Notes: generated by a model not told the origin, from the sequence alone. 7,937 bases of DNA from JBAXAM01 sp037142515 (GCA_037142515.1 JBAXAM010000043.1:1-7937); one strand, 5' to 3'; positions 1-7,243 are shown, numbered from the stretch's first letter. Numbers and translations: made by a program.

Positions 1-1
1 T

Positions 2-1147
2 AAAAGGGCTAGAAGTTTAAACATATTTACAGAAAAAAAGTTGCTTTATCTTCAACACTTTTACGAAGAGCCATTATTTAGAATATGGCATATATACTTA
101 AACCACTTGTCTTGGCAAAAGCTAACCGACAGTATAATAGAACAGCTCGCTACCCCTGATACTATAAACAAGCTATATGATACAAAAAGTGAAAACGGGA
201 ATATTGTTTATTATGCTAACGTTATGTTTGGCTGTTCACTAGAAGCTGTAGCAAAAGCTGCAATGGCTCCCATACAGCTTATGCTACTCCCATTGTCATC
301 GTGGATTTACCAGGATTTGACCAAGGGACTTCCTAATCTTTTTTGGCAATCATTAGCATATAAAAAATATGATAATCGCATGGCCTATCTTTTAAAAGAT
401 TATTCTGCATTAATATCACTAATATATGTAGCATCAACGGAAAGTAATAATATTGAACCGGATTTTGACACAACACAGCGTTCATATCCTGCAATTGAGC
501 TTCCTAATAATAATCTTGATAAGTATCTTAATCACCACGACACTCAAACACCAATAACGCCCCCAGATAAAGAAATAAACAGTAATGACTTAGATATTCT
601 TCTTGGTTTTAAGAAACCCACTAATGAAGATAGCTACGCAGAAAATATAATAGAAAATATAGATGAAGAGTTAACGTGGAAAGTCAAAAATGTCGAGATA
701 GATATATCTGACAAAGAAGCAGCTATTAGAAACCTAAAAGATATAATTAACCTAGAAATACGCGATTTAAAAGTACTTAATGAAAATCTTGAAGAGTATA
801 GTAATGAAAACCTTATAGAGAATGAAATCCAAAAAATAAAAATTTCCTTTTATACAGAAAAAACATTTAAAAATGGCAACGCTCAAGATATACAAAAAAG
901 AGAAGGTCGAGCGGTAAAAAACCTCTTGGATAGAATTAAAAAAGATAAGAAACGGATTATTGATAATACCAAACAAAAAAAGCTCTCTTTAAAAGAAGAT
1001 ATGATTGAATTAAACTCACTGTATGATTCATTAATTAAATTACAAGGAATGCGCAAGGGACTTTTGGAATTCTTGTATGGATCATATTCTCAAGATATCG
1101 ATAAAGATCCAAATCTTTTATCTGATTCCCCCTTTAAATTCTCATAG
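2..1147 (+). CDS. Unrecognised charged, coiled-coil-like protein, 5' end outside window
   Basis: I do not recognise this protein. The frame has no stop from position 2 to the TAG at 1145-1147, so the gene very probably begins upstream of the window. The first possible in-window start is a TTG at 41, which has no convincing Shine-Dalgarno site. About 381 codons are visible. The first third is mixed, with aromatic residues and one moderately hydrophobic stretch (near bases 245-350) that is not a clear membrane segment. A polar, Asn/Asp/Pro-rich linker follows. The last half (about bases 650-1075) is rich in Lys, Glu, Ile and Leu and looks like long charged helices or coiled coils. The tail is short and Ser/Asp-rich. 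Base composition is lower in GC than the neighbours: bases 781-840 contain 14 G/C of 60, against 28 of 60 at 1741-1800 in dnaK. This suggests an accessory or fast-evolving gene. A structural or secreted host-interaction role is possible but unsupported. Confidence 0.7.
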   Translation, partial: KRARSLNIFTEKKLLYLQHFYEEPLFRIWHIYLNHLSWQKLTDSIIEQLATPDTINKLYDTKSENGNIVYYANVMFGCSLEAVAKAAMAPIQLMLLPLSSWIYQDLTKGLPNLFWQSLAYKKYDNRMAYLLKDYSALISLIYVASTESNNIEPDFDTTQRSYPAIELPNNNLDKYLNHHDTQTPITPPDKEINSNDLDILLGFKKPTNEDSYAENIIENIDEELTWKVKNVEIDISDKEAAIRNLKDIINLEIRDLKVLNENLEEYSNENLIENEIQKIKISFYTEKTFKNGNAQDIQKREGRAVKNLLDRIKKDKKRIIDNTKQKKLSLKEDMIELNSLYDSLIKLQGMRKGLLEFLYGSYSQDIDKDPNLLSDSPFKFS

Positions 1148-1197
1148 TCACAATACAACATGCTGATTATTTTAATATTTTTTTATATAAATTTCTT

Positions 1198-1226
1198 CTT
1201 GAAATAGTGTTTACCCTACCCCATAT
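1198..1226 (+). promoter_or_regulatory. Sigma-32 (RpoH) heat-shock promoter of dnaK
   Basis: CTTGAAA at 1198-1204 and CCCCATAT at 1219-1226 are separated by 14 bp. Both match the E. coli sigma-32 consensus (CTTGAAA, 11-16 bp, CCCCATNT) in full. Transcription would start near 1233, giving a leader of about 30 nt before dnaK. The TTGAAA inside the -35 box could also serve a weak vegetative promoter with TATAAG at 1224-1229, but the 19-bp spacing is poor. No CIRCE/HrcA inverted repeat is visible, so control is inferred to be through RpoH. With no terminator before folA, this promoter probably serves all five downstream genes. Confidence 0.9.
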
Positions 1227-1250
1227 AAGTATTATCAGAGAAAATATATC

Positions 1251-1255
1251 GGGAG
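1251..1255 (+). promoter_or_regulatory. Shine-Dalgarno site that decides the dnaK start
   Basis: GGGAG ends 10 nt before the ATG at 1266 but only 1 nt before the in-frame ATG at 1257. The upstream ATG is therefore too close to be served by it, and the 1266 start is favoured. That start also gives the usual short DnaK N-terminus. Confidence 0.75.
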
Positions 1256-1265
1256 AATGAAATTT

Positions 1266-3197
1266 ATGGCATCAAATAAAATTATTGGTATAGATTTGGG
1301 CACGACTAATTCATGCGTAGCAATATTAGAGGGCGGCGGCAATATACGCGTAATTGAAAATAGCGAAGGTCATCGCACCACGCCATCGATCGTTGCTTTT
1401 ACTCAAAGCGACGAAGTCATAGTTGGCGAGCCAGCCAAACGCCAAGCAGTTACTAACCCTAAAAATACTTTTTATGCAGTTAAGCGTCTAGTCGGTCGAA
1501 AATTTGATGACGAAGTAGTACAACGCGATATTAAAATGGTACCGTACAAAATTGTTAAAGCTGACAATGGTGATGCTTGGATAGAAGCACAAAATAAAAA
1601 AACCGCACCACCACAAATTTCCGCTGAAGTTTTAGTTAAAATGAAAAAAACCGCTGAGAGCTATCTTGGCGAAGAAGTAAAAGAAGCAGTAATTACAGTT
1701 CCGGCTTATTTCAATGACTCACAAAGGCAGGCCACTAAAGACGCGGGTCGAATTGCTGGTCTTGAAGTAAAAAGAATTATCAATGAACCAACTGCCGCGG
1801 CCCTAGCCTACGGCATGGATAAACAAAAAGGCGATGCCAAAATTGCAGTTTATGATTTAGGTGGTGGCACATTCGACATTTCTATTATTGAAATTGCCGC
1901 AGTTGATGGAGAACATCAATTTGAAGTGTTATCCACAAATGGCGATACTTTTTTAGGTGGTGAAGATATTGATTTGCGCATTATTGACTTTTTAGCAGAT
2001 GAATTTAAAAAAGAAAGCGGTATTGATCTACACAATGATCCACTAGCGCTACAACGATTAAAAGAAGCTGCGGAAAAAGCTAAAATTGAGCTTTCTTCAA
2101 CTCAGCAAACTGATGTTAACTTGCCTTATATTACAGCAGATGCTGCTGGTCCAAAACATCTTAATATTCGTATCACACGTGCAAAATTGGAATCTCTAGT
2201 CGAAGATTTATTAGAAAGAACAATTGCACCTTGTAAAACAGCAATTAAAGACTCAGGTTTAAAAATTGAAGAAATCAACGAAGTAATTTTAGTTGGCGGT
2301 CAAACTCGCATGCCGAAAGTACAAGAAATTGTAAAACAAATTTTCGGTAAAGAGCCAAGACATGATGTTAACCCCGACGAAGCAGTTGCAATGGGAGCAG
2401 CGATTCAAGCTGGAGTATTAGCTGGTACAGTTAAAGATGTGTTATTACTTGATGTAACACCGCTGTCCCTTGGTATTGAAACCATGGGTAGCGTAATGAC
2501 AAAATTAATTGAGAAAAACACTACTATTCCAACAAAAACATCACAAGTATTTTCAACTGCTGCTGACGGTCAAACTGCAGTCACCATTCATGTATTGCAG
2601 GGCGAACGCAATATAGCCACGCAAAACAAATCCCTTGGTAGATTTGATCTTACTGATATCCCACCAGCACCACGTGGTGTCCCACAGGTCGAAGTTACAT
2701 TTGATATTGATGCCAATGGTATTTTGCACGTATCTGCGAAAGATAAAGCTACTGGCAAAGCACAATCAATTGTGATAAAAGCTTCAAGCGGTTTGTCGGA
2801 AGATGAAATTAAGCGCATGGTCAAAGACGCAGAAGAGAACAAAGAAGCTGATCGCAAATTTCAGGAATTAGTAACAGCGCGCAATCATGCTGACGGTCTG
2901 GTTCACGCCACTGAAAAATCTCTAAAAGATTTAAGTGCTGAAGTTCAAGCAGATGAGAAATCTAAAATTGAAGGAGCCGTTCAAGCCCTTAAAGATGTAA
3001 TGAATAGCGATGACAAGGACGCGATTGCAGCAAAAACCAAAGACTTGCTTGAAGCTTCATCAAAAATGGCGGAGCGTGTATATGCTAAAAAAGGACAGGC
3101 AGAAGGGACTAACGAAACCAAAGAAGAAAGCAAAGAAAATAAAGAAAATGTAGTAGACGCAGAATTTACAGAGGTTAAAGACGAAGATAAAAAATAG
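1266..3197 (+). CDS. dnaK: Molecular chaperone DnaK (Hsp70)
   Basis: DnaK is the cytoplasmic ATP-driven chaperone that binds exposed hydrophobic segments; it works with DnaJ (encoded next) and GrpE (not in this window). The 643-residue product is full length for the family. The nucleotide-binding domain shows the phosphate-1 motif GIDLGTTNSC at residues 8-17, the phosphate-2 motif DLGGGTFD near 197-204, and GGQTRMP near 344-350. The interdomain linker DVLLLD lies near 391-396. The substrate-binding beta domain follows, then the helical lid, and the conserved proteobacterial tail VVDAEF with an acidic/lysine end. The ATG at 1266 is preferred over 1257 because of Shine-Dalgarno spacing and because family members begin just before KIIGIDLG. 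A sigma-32 promoter lies upstream, and dnaJ follows after 14 bp. grpE, often the upstream neighbour elsewhere, is not adjacent here. Confidence 0.98.
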   Translation: MASNKIIGIDLGTTNSCVAILEGGGNIRVIENSEGHRTTPSIVAFTQSDEVIVGEPAKRQAVTNPKNTFYAVKRLVGRKFDDEVVQRDIKMVPYKIVKADNGDAWIEAQNKKTAPPQISAEVLVKMKKTAESYLGEEVKEAVITVPAYFNDSQRQATKDAGRIAGLEVKRIINEPTAAALAYGMDKQKGDAKIAVYDLGGGTFDISIIEIAAVDGEHQFEVLSTNGDTFLGGEDIDLRIIDFLADEFKKESGIDLHNDPLALQRLKEAAEKAKIELSSTQQTDVNLPYITADAAGPKHLNIRITRAKLESLVEDLLERTIAPCKTAIKDSGLKIEEINEVILVGGQTRMPKVQEIVKQIFGKEPRHDVNPDEAVAMGAAIQAGVLAGTVKDVLLLDVTPLSLGIETMGSVMTKLIEKNTTIPTKTSQVFSTAADGQTAVTIHVLQGERNIATQNKSLGRFDLTDIPPAPRGVPQVEVTFDIDANGILHVSAKDKATGKAQSIVIKASSGLSEDEIKRMVKDAEENKEADRKFQELVTARNHADGLVHATEKSLKDLSAEVQADEKSKIEGAVQALKDVMNSDDKDAIAAKTKDLLEASSKMAERVYAKKGQAEGTNETKEESKENKENVVDAEFTEVKDEDKK

Positions 3198-3211
3198 AAG
3201 TATAAATACAC

Positions 3212-4360
3212 ATGGCAAAAAAAGATTACTACGAAGTCCTAGGTGTTTCCAAAGGAGCATCTGCTGAGGAAATCAAAAAGGCTTATCGTCGTTTGGCGAT
3301 GAAGCATCATCCTGATCGCAACCCAAATAATAAGGATGCCGAAAATAAATTTAAAGAACTACAGGAAGCATATACAATTTTATCTGATGATAAAAAACGC
3401 TCGCTGTACGATCAACTAGGACCAGACGGTTTTGAAAATGCAGCTAAAGGCGGTGGTGGTGGTTTTGAAGGATTCAATGGCTTTGGCAATGCCAGCGACA
3501 TTTTTGGCGATATCTTCGGAGACATTTTTGGCAACGCACGCAGCGGACATAGAGAACAAGAACGCGCCCAGCGCGGTCATGATCTGGTAACTAATGTAAA
3601 AATCAGCTTGGAAGAAGCGGTTCATGGCACCACAGCCACAATAAAAATACCACAAATGGTTCATTGCGAAGAATGTGGTGGTACTGGTGCACGCAAAGGA
3701 ACCAAACCAATAACTTGCAAAACTTGTGGCGGTAGCGGACAAGTTTATATGCAACAAGGATTTTTTTCTATTCAACAAACTTGTCATGCTTGTCGTGGCG
3801 CAGGTAAGACTATTGGTGATCCTTGTGAAAAATGCCATGGCAACGGTCAAATTCAGTTGCAAAAAACCTTATCAGTTAAAATTCCACCTGGCATTGATGA
3901 TGGCGACCGCATTCGTTTAGCAGGAGAAGGCAACGCGGGCATACACGGTGCACCACCGGGAGATTTATACGTACAAATTGCAATCAAACCACATAAATTT
4001 TTCAAGCGTGACGGTTTAGACTTGTATTGTGATATCCCAGTAACTTTCGTAAGCGCAGCACTAGGTGATGAGTACGAGCTTCCAACCCTAGAAGGAAAAG
4101 TTAAACTCAAAATTCATGCTGAGACACAGTCTGGCAGTATACTGCGTTTATCTGGCAAGGGAATTAAAGGTGTACATGGTGGCCACGGAGACTTATTCTG
4201 CAAGATTATTGTAGAAACTCCGATTAACTTAAATCAAGAGCAAAAAGACGCCTTACGTAAATTCGATGATTTGCTAGCCCGTGACCGCAAAAAACACAGC
4301 CCAATGTCGAAGGGGTGGTTTGATTCAATAAAAGACTTTTTTGGCAAGTTTGCTAAATAA
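3212..4360 (+). CDS. dnaJ: Co-chaperone DnaJ (Hsp40)
   Basis: DnaJ delivers clients to DnaK and stimulates its ATPase. The 382-residue protein has the complete class I layout. A J domain covers residues 1-70 with the essential HPD at 33-35. A Gly/Phe-rich region covers about 77-110. The zinc-finger domain has four CxxCxGxG repeats with cysteines at 152/155, 169/172, 191/194 and 205/208, so both zinc sites are intact. Two C-terminal beta-barrel substrate-binding domains and a dimerisation end follow. It starts 14 bp after the dnaK stop; the only upstream purine stretch (GAAG at 3197-3200) is weak and somewhat far, so translation is probably coupled to dnaK. The C-terminal ~20 residues contain an aromatic, basic segment (KGWFDSIKDFFGKF). 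The stop lies only 4 bp before folA. Confidence 0.98.
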   Translation: MAKKDYYEVLGVSKGASAEEIKKAYRRLAMKHHPDRNPNNKDAENKFKELQEAYTILSDDKKRSLYDQLGPDGFENAAKGGGGGFEGFNGFGNASDIFGDIFGDIFGNARSGHREQERAQRGHDLVTNVKISLEEAVHGTTATIKIPQMVHCEECGGTGARKGTKPITCKTCGGSGQVYMQQGFFSIQQTCHACRGAGKTIGDPCEKCHGNGQIQLQKTLSVKIPPGIDDGDRIRLAGEGNAGIHGAPPGDLYVQIAIKPHKFFKRDGLDLYCDIPVTFVSAALGDEYELPTLEGKVKLKIHAETQSGSILRLSGKGIKGVHGGHGDLFCKIIVETPINLNQEQKDALRKFDDLLARDRKKHSPMSKGWFDSIKDFFGKFAK

Positions 4361-4364
4361 AATA

Positions 4365-4832
4365 ATGTCCCTTTCTATAATTGCCGCTATCGCATCCAAT
4401 AATGTTATTGGTAAAAATAACAAGCTCCCCTGGCATATTCCAGAAGAACTCGAGCATTTTTATAAGATAGTTTATGGCAAACCTGTAATCATGGGACGCA
4501 AGACCTATGAGTCTATCGGCAAACCAATAGAAAACTCGCTCAACATTGTACTCTCGCACAACACCTCCCTGCAGCTTGCTGACTGCAAAATAATTAATTC
4601 TGTTACTGCTGTTTTAGATTTATATAAAGACGCTATGATCATCGGTGGTGAATCCATTTATCGCCAATTTTTACCGTTTGTTAATAAAATGTATTTAACT
4701 TTCATTAATCAACAATTTGATGGTGATGCTTATTTTCCAAAGTGGCAAATAAATGAATGGAAAACTATTGAAGAGTGTACAATTCATGGTAACCTTATAA
4801 AGAAAATGCTAAAACGTGTGACAAACAAATGA
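4365..4832 (+). CDS. folA: Dihydrofolate reductase
   Basis: FolA reduces dihydrofolate to tetrahydrofolate with NADPH and is the usual trimethoprim target. The 155-residue product aligns along its length with bacterial DHFR: IIAAIASNNVIG at the N-terminus, the LPWHIPEEL substrate-site segment, the cofactor motif GRKTYESIG near 44-52, IIGGESIYRQFLP near 92-104, and YLTFI near 110-114. The catalytic acid equivalent to E. coli Asp27 is Glu28. The C-terminal beta-hairpin is shorter than in E. coli. I chose ATG 4365, 4 bp after the dnaJ stop, rather than an in-frame TTG at 4341 inside dnaJ, because DHFRs begin right at this point (MxLSIIAA-like). No good Shine-Dalgarno site is visible, so coupling to dnaJ is likely. 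The stop overlaps the folE start in ATGA. Confidence 0.95.
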   Translation: MSLSIIAAIASNNVIGKNNKLPWHIPEELEHFYKIVYGKPVIMGRKTYESIGKPIENSLNIVLSHNTSLQLADCKIINSVTAVLDLYKDAMIIGGESIYRQFLPFVNKMYLTFINQQFDGDAYFPKWQINEWKTIEECTIHGNLIKKMLKRVTNK

Positions 4833-5413
4833 AGAATAAATTATCCCTTGATGATGAACTAACACAAAAGCTTACTGACACGTATCGCGATCTTATTGTC
4901 GCCATCGAAGAAGATCCTACGCGCGAAGGCCTGCAAAAAACACCACATCGAGCGGCCAAAGCATTGCAGTTTTTAACCCAAGGCTATAAAACCAATCTTG
5001 ATAGTATAATTAGAGGGGCTCTTTTTACGAGCGATAATAGCGAAATGGTGCTAGTCCAAAACATTGAACTATTTTCTCTCTGCGAACATCACCTACTACC
5101 GATCATCGGTAAATGTCATGTAGCTTATATTCCCAATGGCAAAATAATCGGTCTATCAAAGATCCCACGCATTGTTGATATGTTTGCGCGTCGCCTACAA
5201 GTACAAGAGAATTTAACTACCCAGATTGCCGAATGTGTAATGAAAGTAACTAATGCTTTGGGTGTGGGCGTAGTAGTTGAAGCTGAGCATTTGTGTATGA
5301 TCGCACGCGGAGTCGAAAAGAAAAAAGTTGCAGTAAAAACTTCATCAATGCTTGGTGTGTTTCGCAATTCTGCAGTAACCCGCAATGAGTTTTTGAGTTT
5401 GTTACAAAAATAA
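4829..5413 (+). CDS. folE: GTP cyclohydrolase I
   Basis: FolE converts GTP to 7,8-dihydroneopterin triphosphate and formate, the first committed step of folate synthesis. The 194-residue protein has the family N-terminal helix with DPTREGLQKTPHRAAK (about 29-44). The zinc-binding motif CEHHLLP gives Cys85 and His88, and the third ligand, Cys156, lies in EHLCMIARGV. The C-terminal segment TSSMLGVFR (about 171-179) and a final REFL-like motif complete the fold. It is the zinc-dependent type IA enzyme, not the unrelated FolE2 type. The start overlaps the folA stop by 4 bp (ATGA), a strong sign of translational coupling. Active enzyme is expected to be a homodecamer. Confidence 0.97.
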   Translation: MKNKLSLDDELTQKLTDTYRDLIVAIEEDPTREGLQKTPHRAAKALQFLTQGYKTNLDSIIRGALFTSDNSEMVLVQNIELFSLCEHHLLPIIGKCHVAYIPNGKIIGLSKIPRIVDMFARRLQVQENLTTQIAECVMKVTNALGVGVVVEAEHLCMIARGVEKKKVAVKTSSMLGVFRNSAVTRNEFLSLLQK

Positions 5414-5416
5414 TTT

Positions 5417-5773
5417 ATGTATAATCACGCACTAATTCTCGAGAATCTTAAACTAAAATTGTCTATTGGCGTTACAAAAACTGAACGCGACAAAAAACAG
5501 ACCATACTCTTACAAATCAAAATTATTTTTCACAAACCTCCACTAGCATGTGTTACTAAAAAAGTCTCTGACACTATTTGCTATGCAATGCTGATTAAAA
5601 AAATTCAAAAATTTTGCAGAAATAAGAAGTTCATATTGATTGAAGAATTAGGGACCCAACTATTCCATCTGATTAAAAAAAACATTCCAAAGAATTGCAA
5701 ACTACATTTACGCCTTGCAAAGCAACATCCATTACCCGAATTATTACATAGCGTATTTGAGATCAAGCAATAA
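5417..5773 (+). CDS. folB: Dihydroneopterin aldolase, divergent
   Basis: FolB cleaves 7,8-dihydroneopterin to 6-hydroxymethyl-7,8-dihydropterin plus glycolaldehyde. The 118-residue protein is rather diverged and basic, but the family landmarks are in order: SIGVTKTERDKKQ (15-27) with the conserved Glu23, a SDTICYAML segment with Tyr56, LIEELG with the pterin-anchoring Glu76, and the catalytic-lysine region LAKQHPLPE with Lys102. The usual Pro after that lysine is Gln here. It starts 3 bp after the folE stop with no clear Shine-Dalgarno site, and it completes a folA-folE-folB run, which supports the call. The epimerase FolX has the same fold and cannot be excluded by sequence alone. The last 11 bp overlap the end of rlmN on the other strand. 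Confidence 0.85.
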   Translation: MYNHALILENLKLKLSIGVTKTERDKKQTILLQIKIIFHKPPLACVTKKVSDTICYAMLIKKIQKFCRNKKFILIEELGTQLFHLIKKNIPKNCKLHLRLAKQHPLPELLHSVFEIKQ

Positions 5774-6809
5774 GCTTACCAACTAACTGTCCACATGCAG
5801 CCATTATTTCTTCGCCGCGCGATTTACGCGTAATTGTGGTAATACCAGCTGCCAATAAAATCTCACGAAATGCATTTATTCTTGTCATTGGAGATGGCTT
5901 ATAACCACAATGCGCTACTAGATTTCCAGGAATTAAATTTACTTTATAGCGACCATGTGACAATAATTTAACCAGTTGTTTCGCTTGCTTATCGCTATCA
6001 TTAACACCATCGAGCATAATATATTCAATCGTAACCAGGCGACGATGATCTTTAAAATAACTATCGCAAACAGCTATCAATTCCTTGAGGGGATATTTTT
6101 TATTAATAGGCATTAGCTGATTGCGCAGATCATCGGTTGGTGCATGCAGCGAAATAGCAAACGCTACTTCACTTTGCGCATGTAAACGCAATATCTCAGG
6201 AACCAGTCCACAAGTACTAACTGTAACTTTATATTTTGATAATCCATAAGCATTATCATCGAGCATCAACTGAGTAGTTTTAAACACATTATCATAGTTT
6301 AAAAGCGGCTCACCCATACCCATAAATACAACATTAGTAACAGCATGCGTACGTGTTGTTTGATCGGGCGATAATTTGCGCACTGCCAACCATAGTTGCC
6401 CAATAATTTCTGCTACCGTTAAATTTCGCTTAAATCCAAGCTTGCCAGTAGCACAAAAAATGCAAGCCAAAGGACAACCAACCTGTGAAGACACACACAA
6501 AGTACCTCTTGTTCCATCTGGAATAAAAACAGTTTCAATAAAACTATTATCTTCCAATTTTAAGAGCCATTTGCGTGTATCATCACTTGCTATTTGTTCT
6601 TGAATTATTTCCGGAAGCTTAATTTCACAGTTATTTATTAAATACTGACGCAACGACAAACTCAAATTAGTCATTTTGGCAAAATCAATCATGCCAAGCT
6701 GATGGATCCACTTGATAGTTTGCGTTGCTCGAAATGGTTTATCACCAAGCTTGCAGAAAAACTCCTCGAGCTCACTACTGGTAAAGTTTAATAGGTTAGT
6801 TTTAGTCAT
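5763..6809 (-). CDS. rlmN: Dual-specificity 23S rRNA/tRNA adenine C2-methyltransferase
   Basis: RlmN is a radical-SAM enzyme that makes 2-methyladenosine at A2503 of 23S rRNA and at A37 of some tRNAs. The 348-residue protein is full length. The radical-SAM cluster motif CxxxCxxC uses Cys112, Cys116 and Cys119. The flanking Cys105 (CVSSQVGC) is conserved. The methyl-carrying cysteine is Cys339 in AACGQL, which distinguishes an active RlmN. GMGEPLLNYDN (near 164-174) is the SAM-binding GGE-like motif, and STCGL and ISLHAPTDD (near 198-228) are typical. The protein starts with ATG at 6809, inside the ndk end (8-bp overlap), with only a T-run upstream, so its translation is probably coupled to ndk. 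It ends tail to tail with folB, overlapping by 11 bp. It is RlmN rather than Cfr by its neighbourhood and close match to gammaproteobacterial RlmN. Confidence 0.97.
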   Translation of the reverse strand: MTKTNLLNFTSSELEEFFCKLGDKPFRATQTIKWIHQLGMIDFAKMTNLSLSLRQYLINNCEIKLPEIIQEQIASDDTRKWLLKLEDNSFIETVFIPDGTRGTLCVSSQVGCPLACIFCATGKLGFKRNLTVAEIIGQLWLAVRKLSPDQTTRTHAVTNVVFMGMGEPLLNYDNVFKTTQLMLDDNAYGLSKYKVTVSTCGLVPEILRLHAQSEVAFAISLHAPTDDLRNQLMPINKKYPLKELIAVCDSYFKDHRRLVTIEYIMLDGVNDSDKQAKQLVKLLSHGRYKVNLIPGNLVAHCGYKPSPMTRINAFREILLAAGITTITRKSRGEEIMAACGQLVGKLIA

Positions 6810-7209
6810 GAAAAAAAAACGCTATTTCTTGCCTAGCCGTTTCAGGAGAATCAGAACCATGTACTGCATTAAGATCGATAGACGAAGCATAATCAGCGCG
6901 AATCGTTCCAACTGCTGCATTTTTTGGATCAGTAGCCCCCATAATCTCCCGATTTTTAAGAATAGCATTTTCACCTTCTAAAACCTGGATAAATACTGGA
7001 CCAGAAATCATGAAATTCACCAAATTCTGATAGAATGGTTTATCTTTGTGAATAGCGTAAAATTCATTGGCCTGTTCGCGCGTTAACTGCAGCATTTTTG
7101 CTGCTATAATTTTTAGCCCATTTTTTTCAAATCTAGTAATAATCTCCCCAATAACATTTTTTGCTACTGCATCTGGTTTAATAATAGATAAAGTTCTTTC
7201 AACTGCCAT
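6802..7209 (-). CDS. ndk: Nucleoside diphosphate kinase, slightly short C-terminus
   Basis: Ndk transfers the gamma-phosphate between nucleoside tri- and diphosphates through a phosphohistidine, balancing NTP and dNTP pools. All canonical active-site residues are present: Lys11, Tyr51, Arg87, Thr93, Arg104, Asn114 and the phosphorylated His117 in NAVHGSD. At 135 residues it is about 8 shorter than E. coli Ndk. It ends FFFHD, where relatives usually continue for several residues. The FFF codons are part of a run of nine T (6811-6819 on the plus strand), so a slip here would change the end. The TAA lies inside the start of rlmN. A G-rich Shine-Dalgarno site and an extended -10 promoter lie upstream. 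The ndk-rlmN order is the common gammaproteobacterial one. Confidence 0.96.
   Translation of the reverse strand: MAVERTLSIIKPDAVAKNVIGEIITRFEKNGLKIIAAKMLQLTREQANEFYAIHKDKPFYQNLVNFMISGPVFIQVLEGENAILKNREIMGATDPKNAAVGTIRADYASSIDLNAVHGSDSPETARQEIAFFFHD
6811..6819 (-). other. Nine-base homopolymer at the ndk end
   Basis: Nine consecutive A on the plus strand (T on the coding strand) encode FFF, two codons before the ndk stop and one base before the rlmN start. Removing one T would remove the ndk stop and place ndk in frame with rlmN. Adding one T would end ndk one codon earlier. Runs of this length are known sites of polymerase slippage and of sequencing error. Confidence 0.6.
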
Positions 7210-7213
7210 AAAA

Positions 7214-7220
7214 CACCCCC
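7214..7220 (-). promoter_or_regulatory. Shine-Dalgarno site of ndk
   Basis: GGGGGTG on the minus strand, with 6 nt between the G-run and its neighbour and the ATG at 7209. It is the strongest purine-rich, anti-16S-like site near any start in the window. It supports this start, which gives the family's usual AVERTLSIIKPDAV beginning. Confidence 0.65.
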
Positions 7221-7243
7221 AAAATTAAAAATCATGAAGCGGC

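Noticed and set aside
41..43. TTG as the true start of the first gene
   Set aside because: The frame has no stop from the window edge up to this codon and no Shine-Dalgarno site precedes it, so the gene most likely starts upstream.
2..1147. First gene as a Dot/Icm-type effector
   Set aside because: Coiled coil and low GC would fit, but no clear C-terminal secretion signal or known effector domain is visible. It stays unassigned.
1148..1256. CIRCE/HrcA operator or a terminator ahead of dnaK
   Set aside because: No TTAGCACTC inverted repeat is present, and the T-run near 1180 is not preceded by a convincing hairpin.
1257..1265. dnaK start at the upstream in-frame ATG
   Set aside because: It lies 1 nt after the Shine-Dalgarno site and would add MKF before the usual DnaK N-terminus.
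3416..3862. A 148-codon minus-strand reading frame opposite dnaJ
   Set aside because: It lies wholly within a clear dnaJ, has no family features, and its content mirrors the Gly/Cys-rich DnaJ codons. The same holds for shorter minus-strand frames opposite dnaK, folA and folE and plus-strand frames opposite rlmN and ndk.
4341..4364. folA start at a TTG inside dnaJ
   Set aside because: It adds eight residues not seen in DHFRs, has no ribosome site, and the ATG at 4365 fits the family N-terminus.
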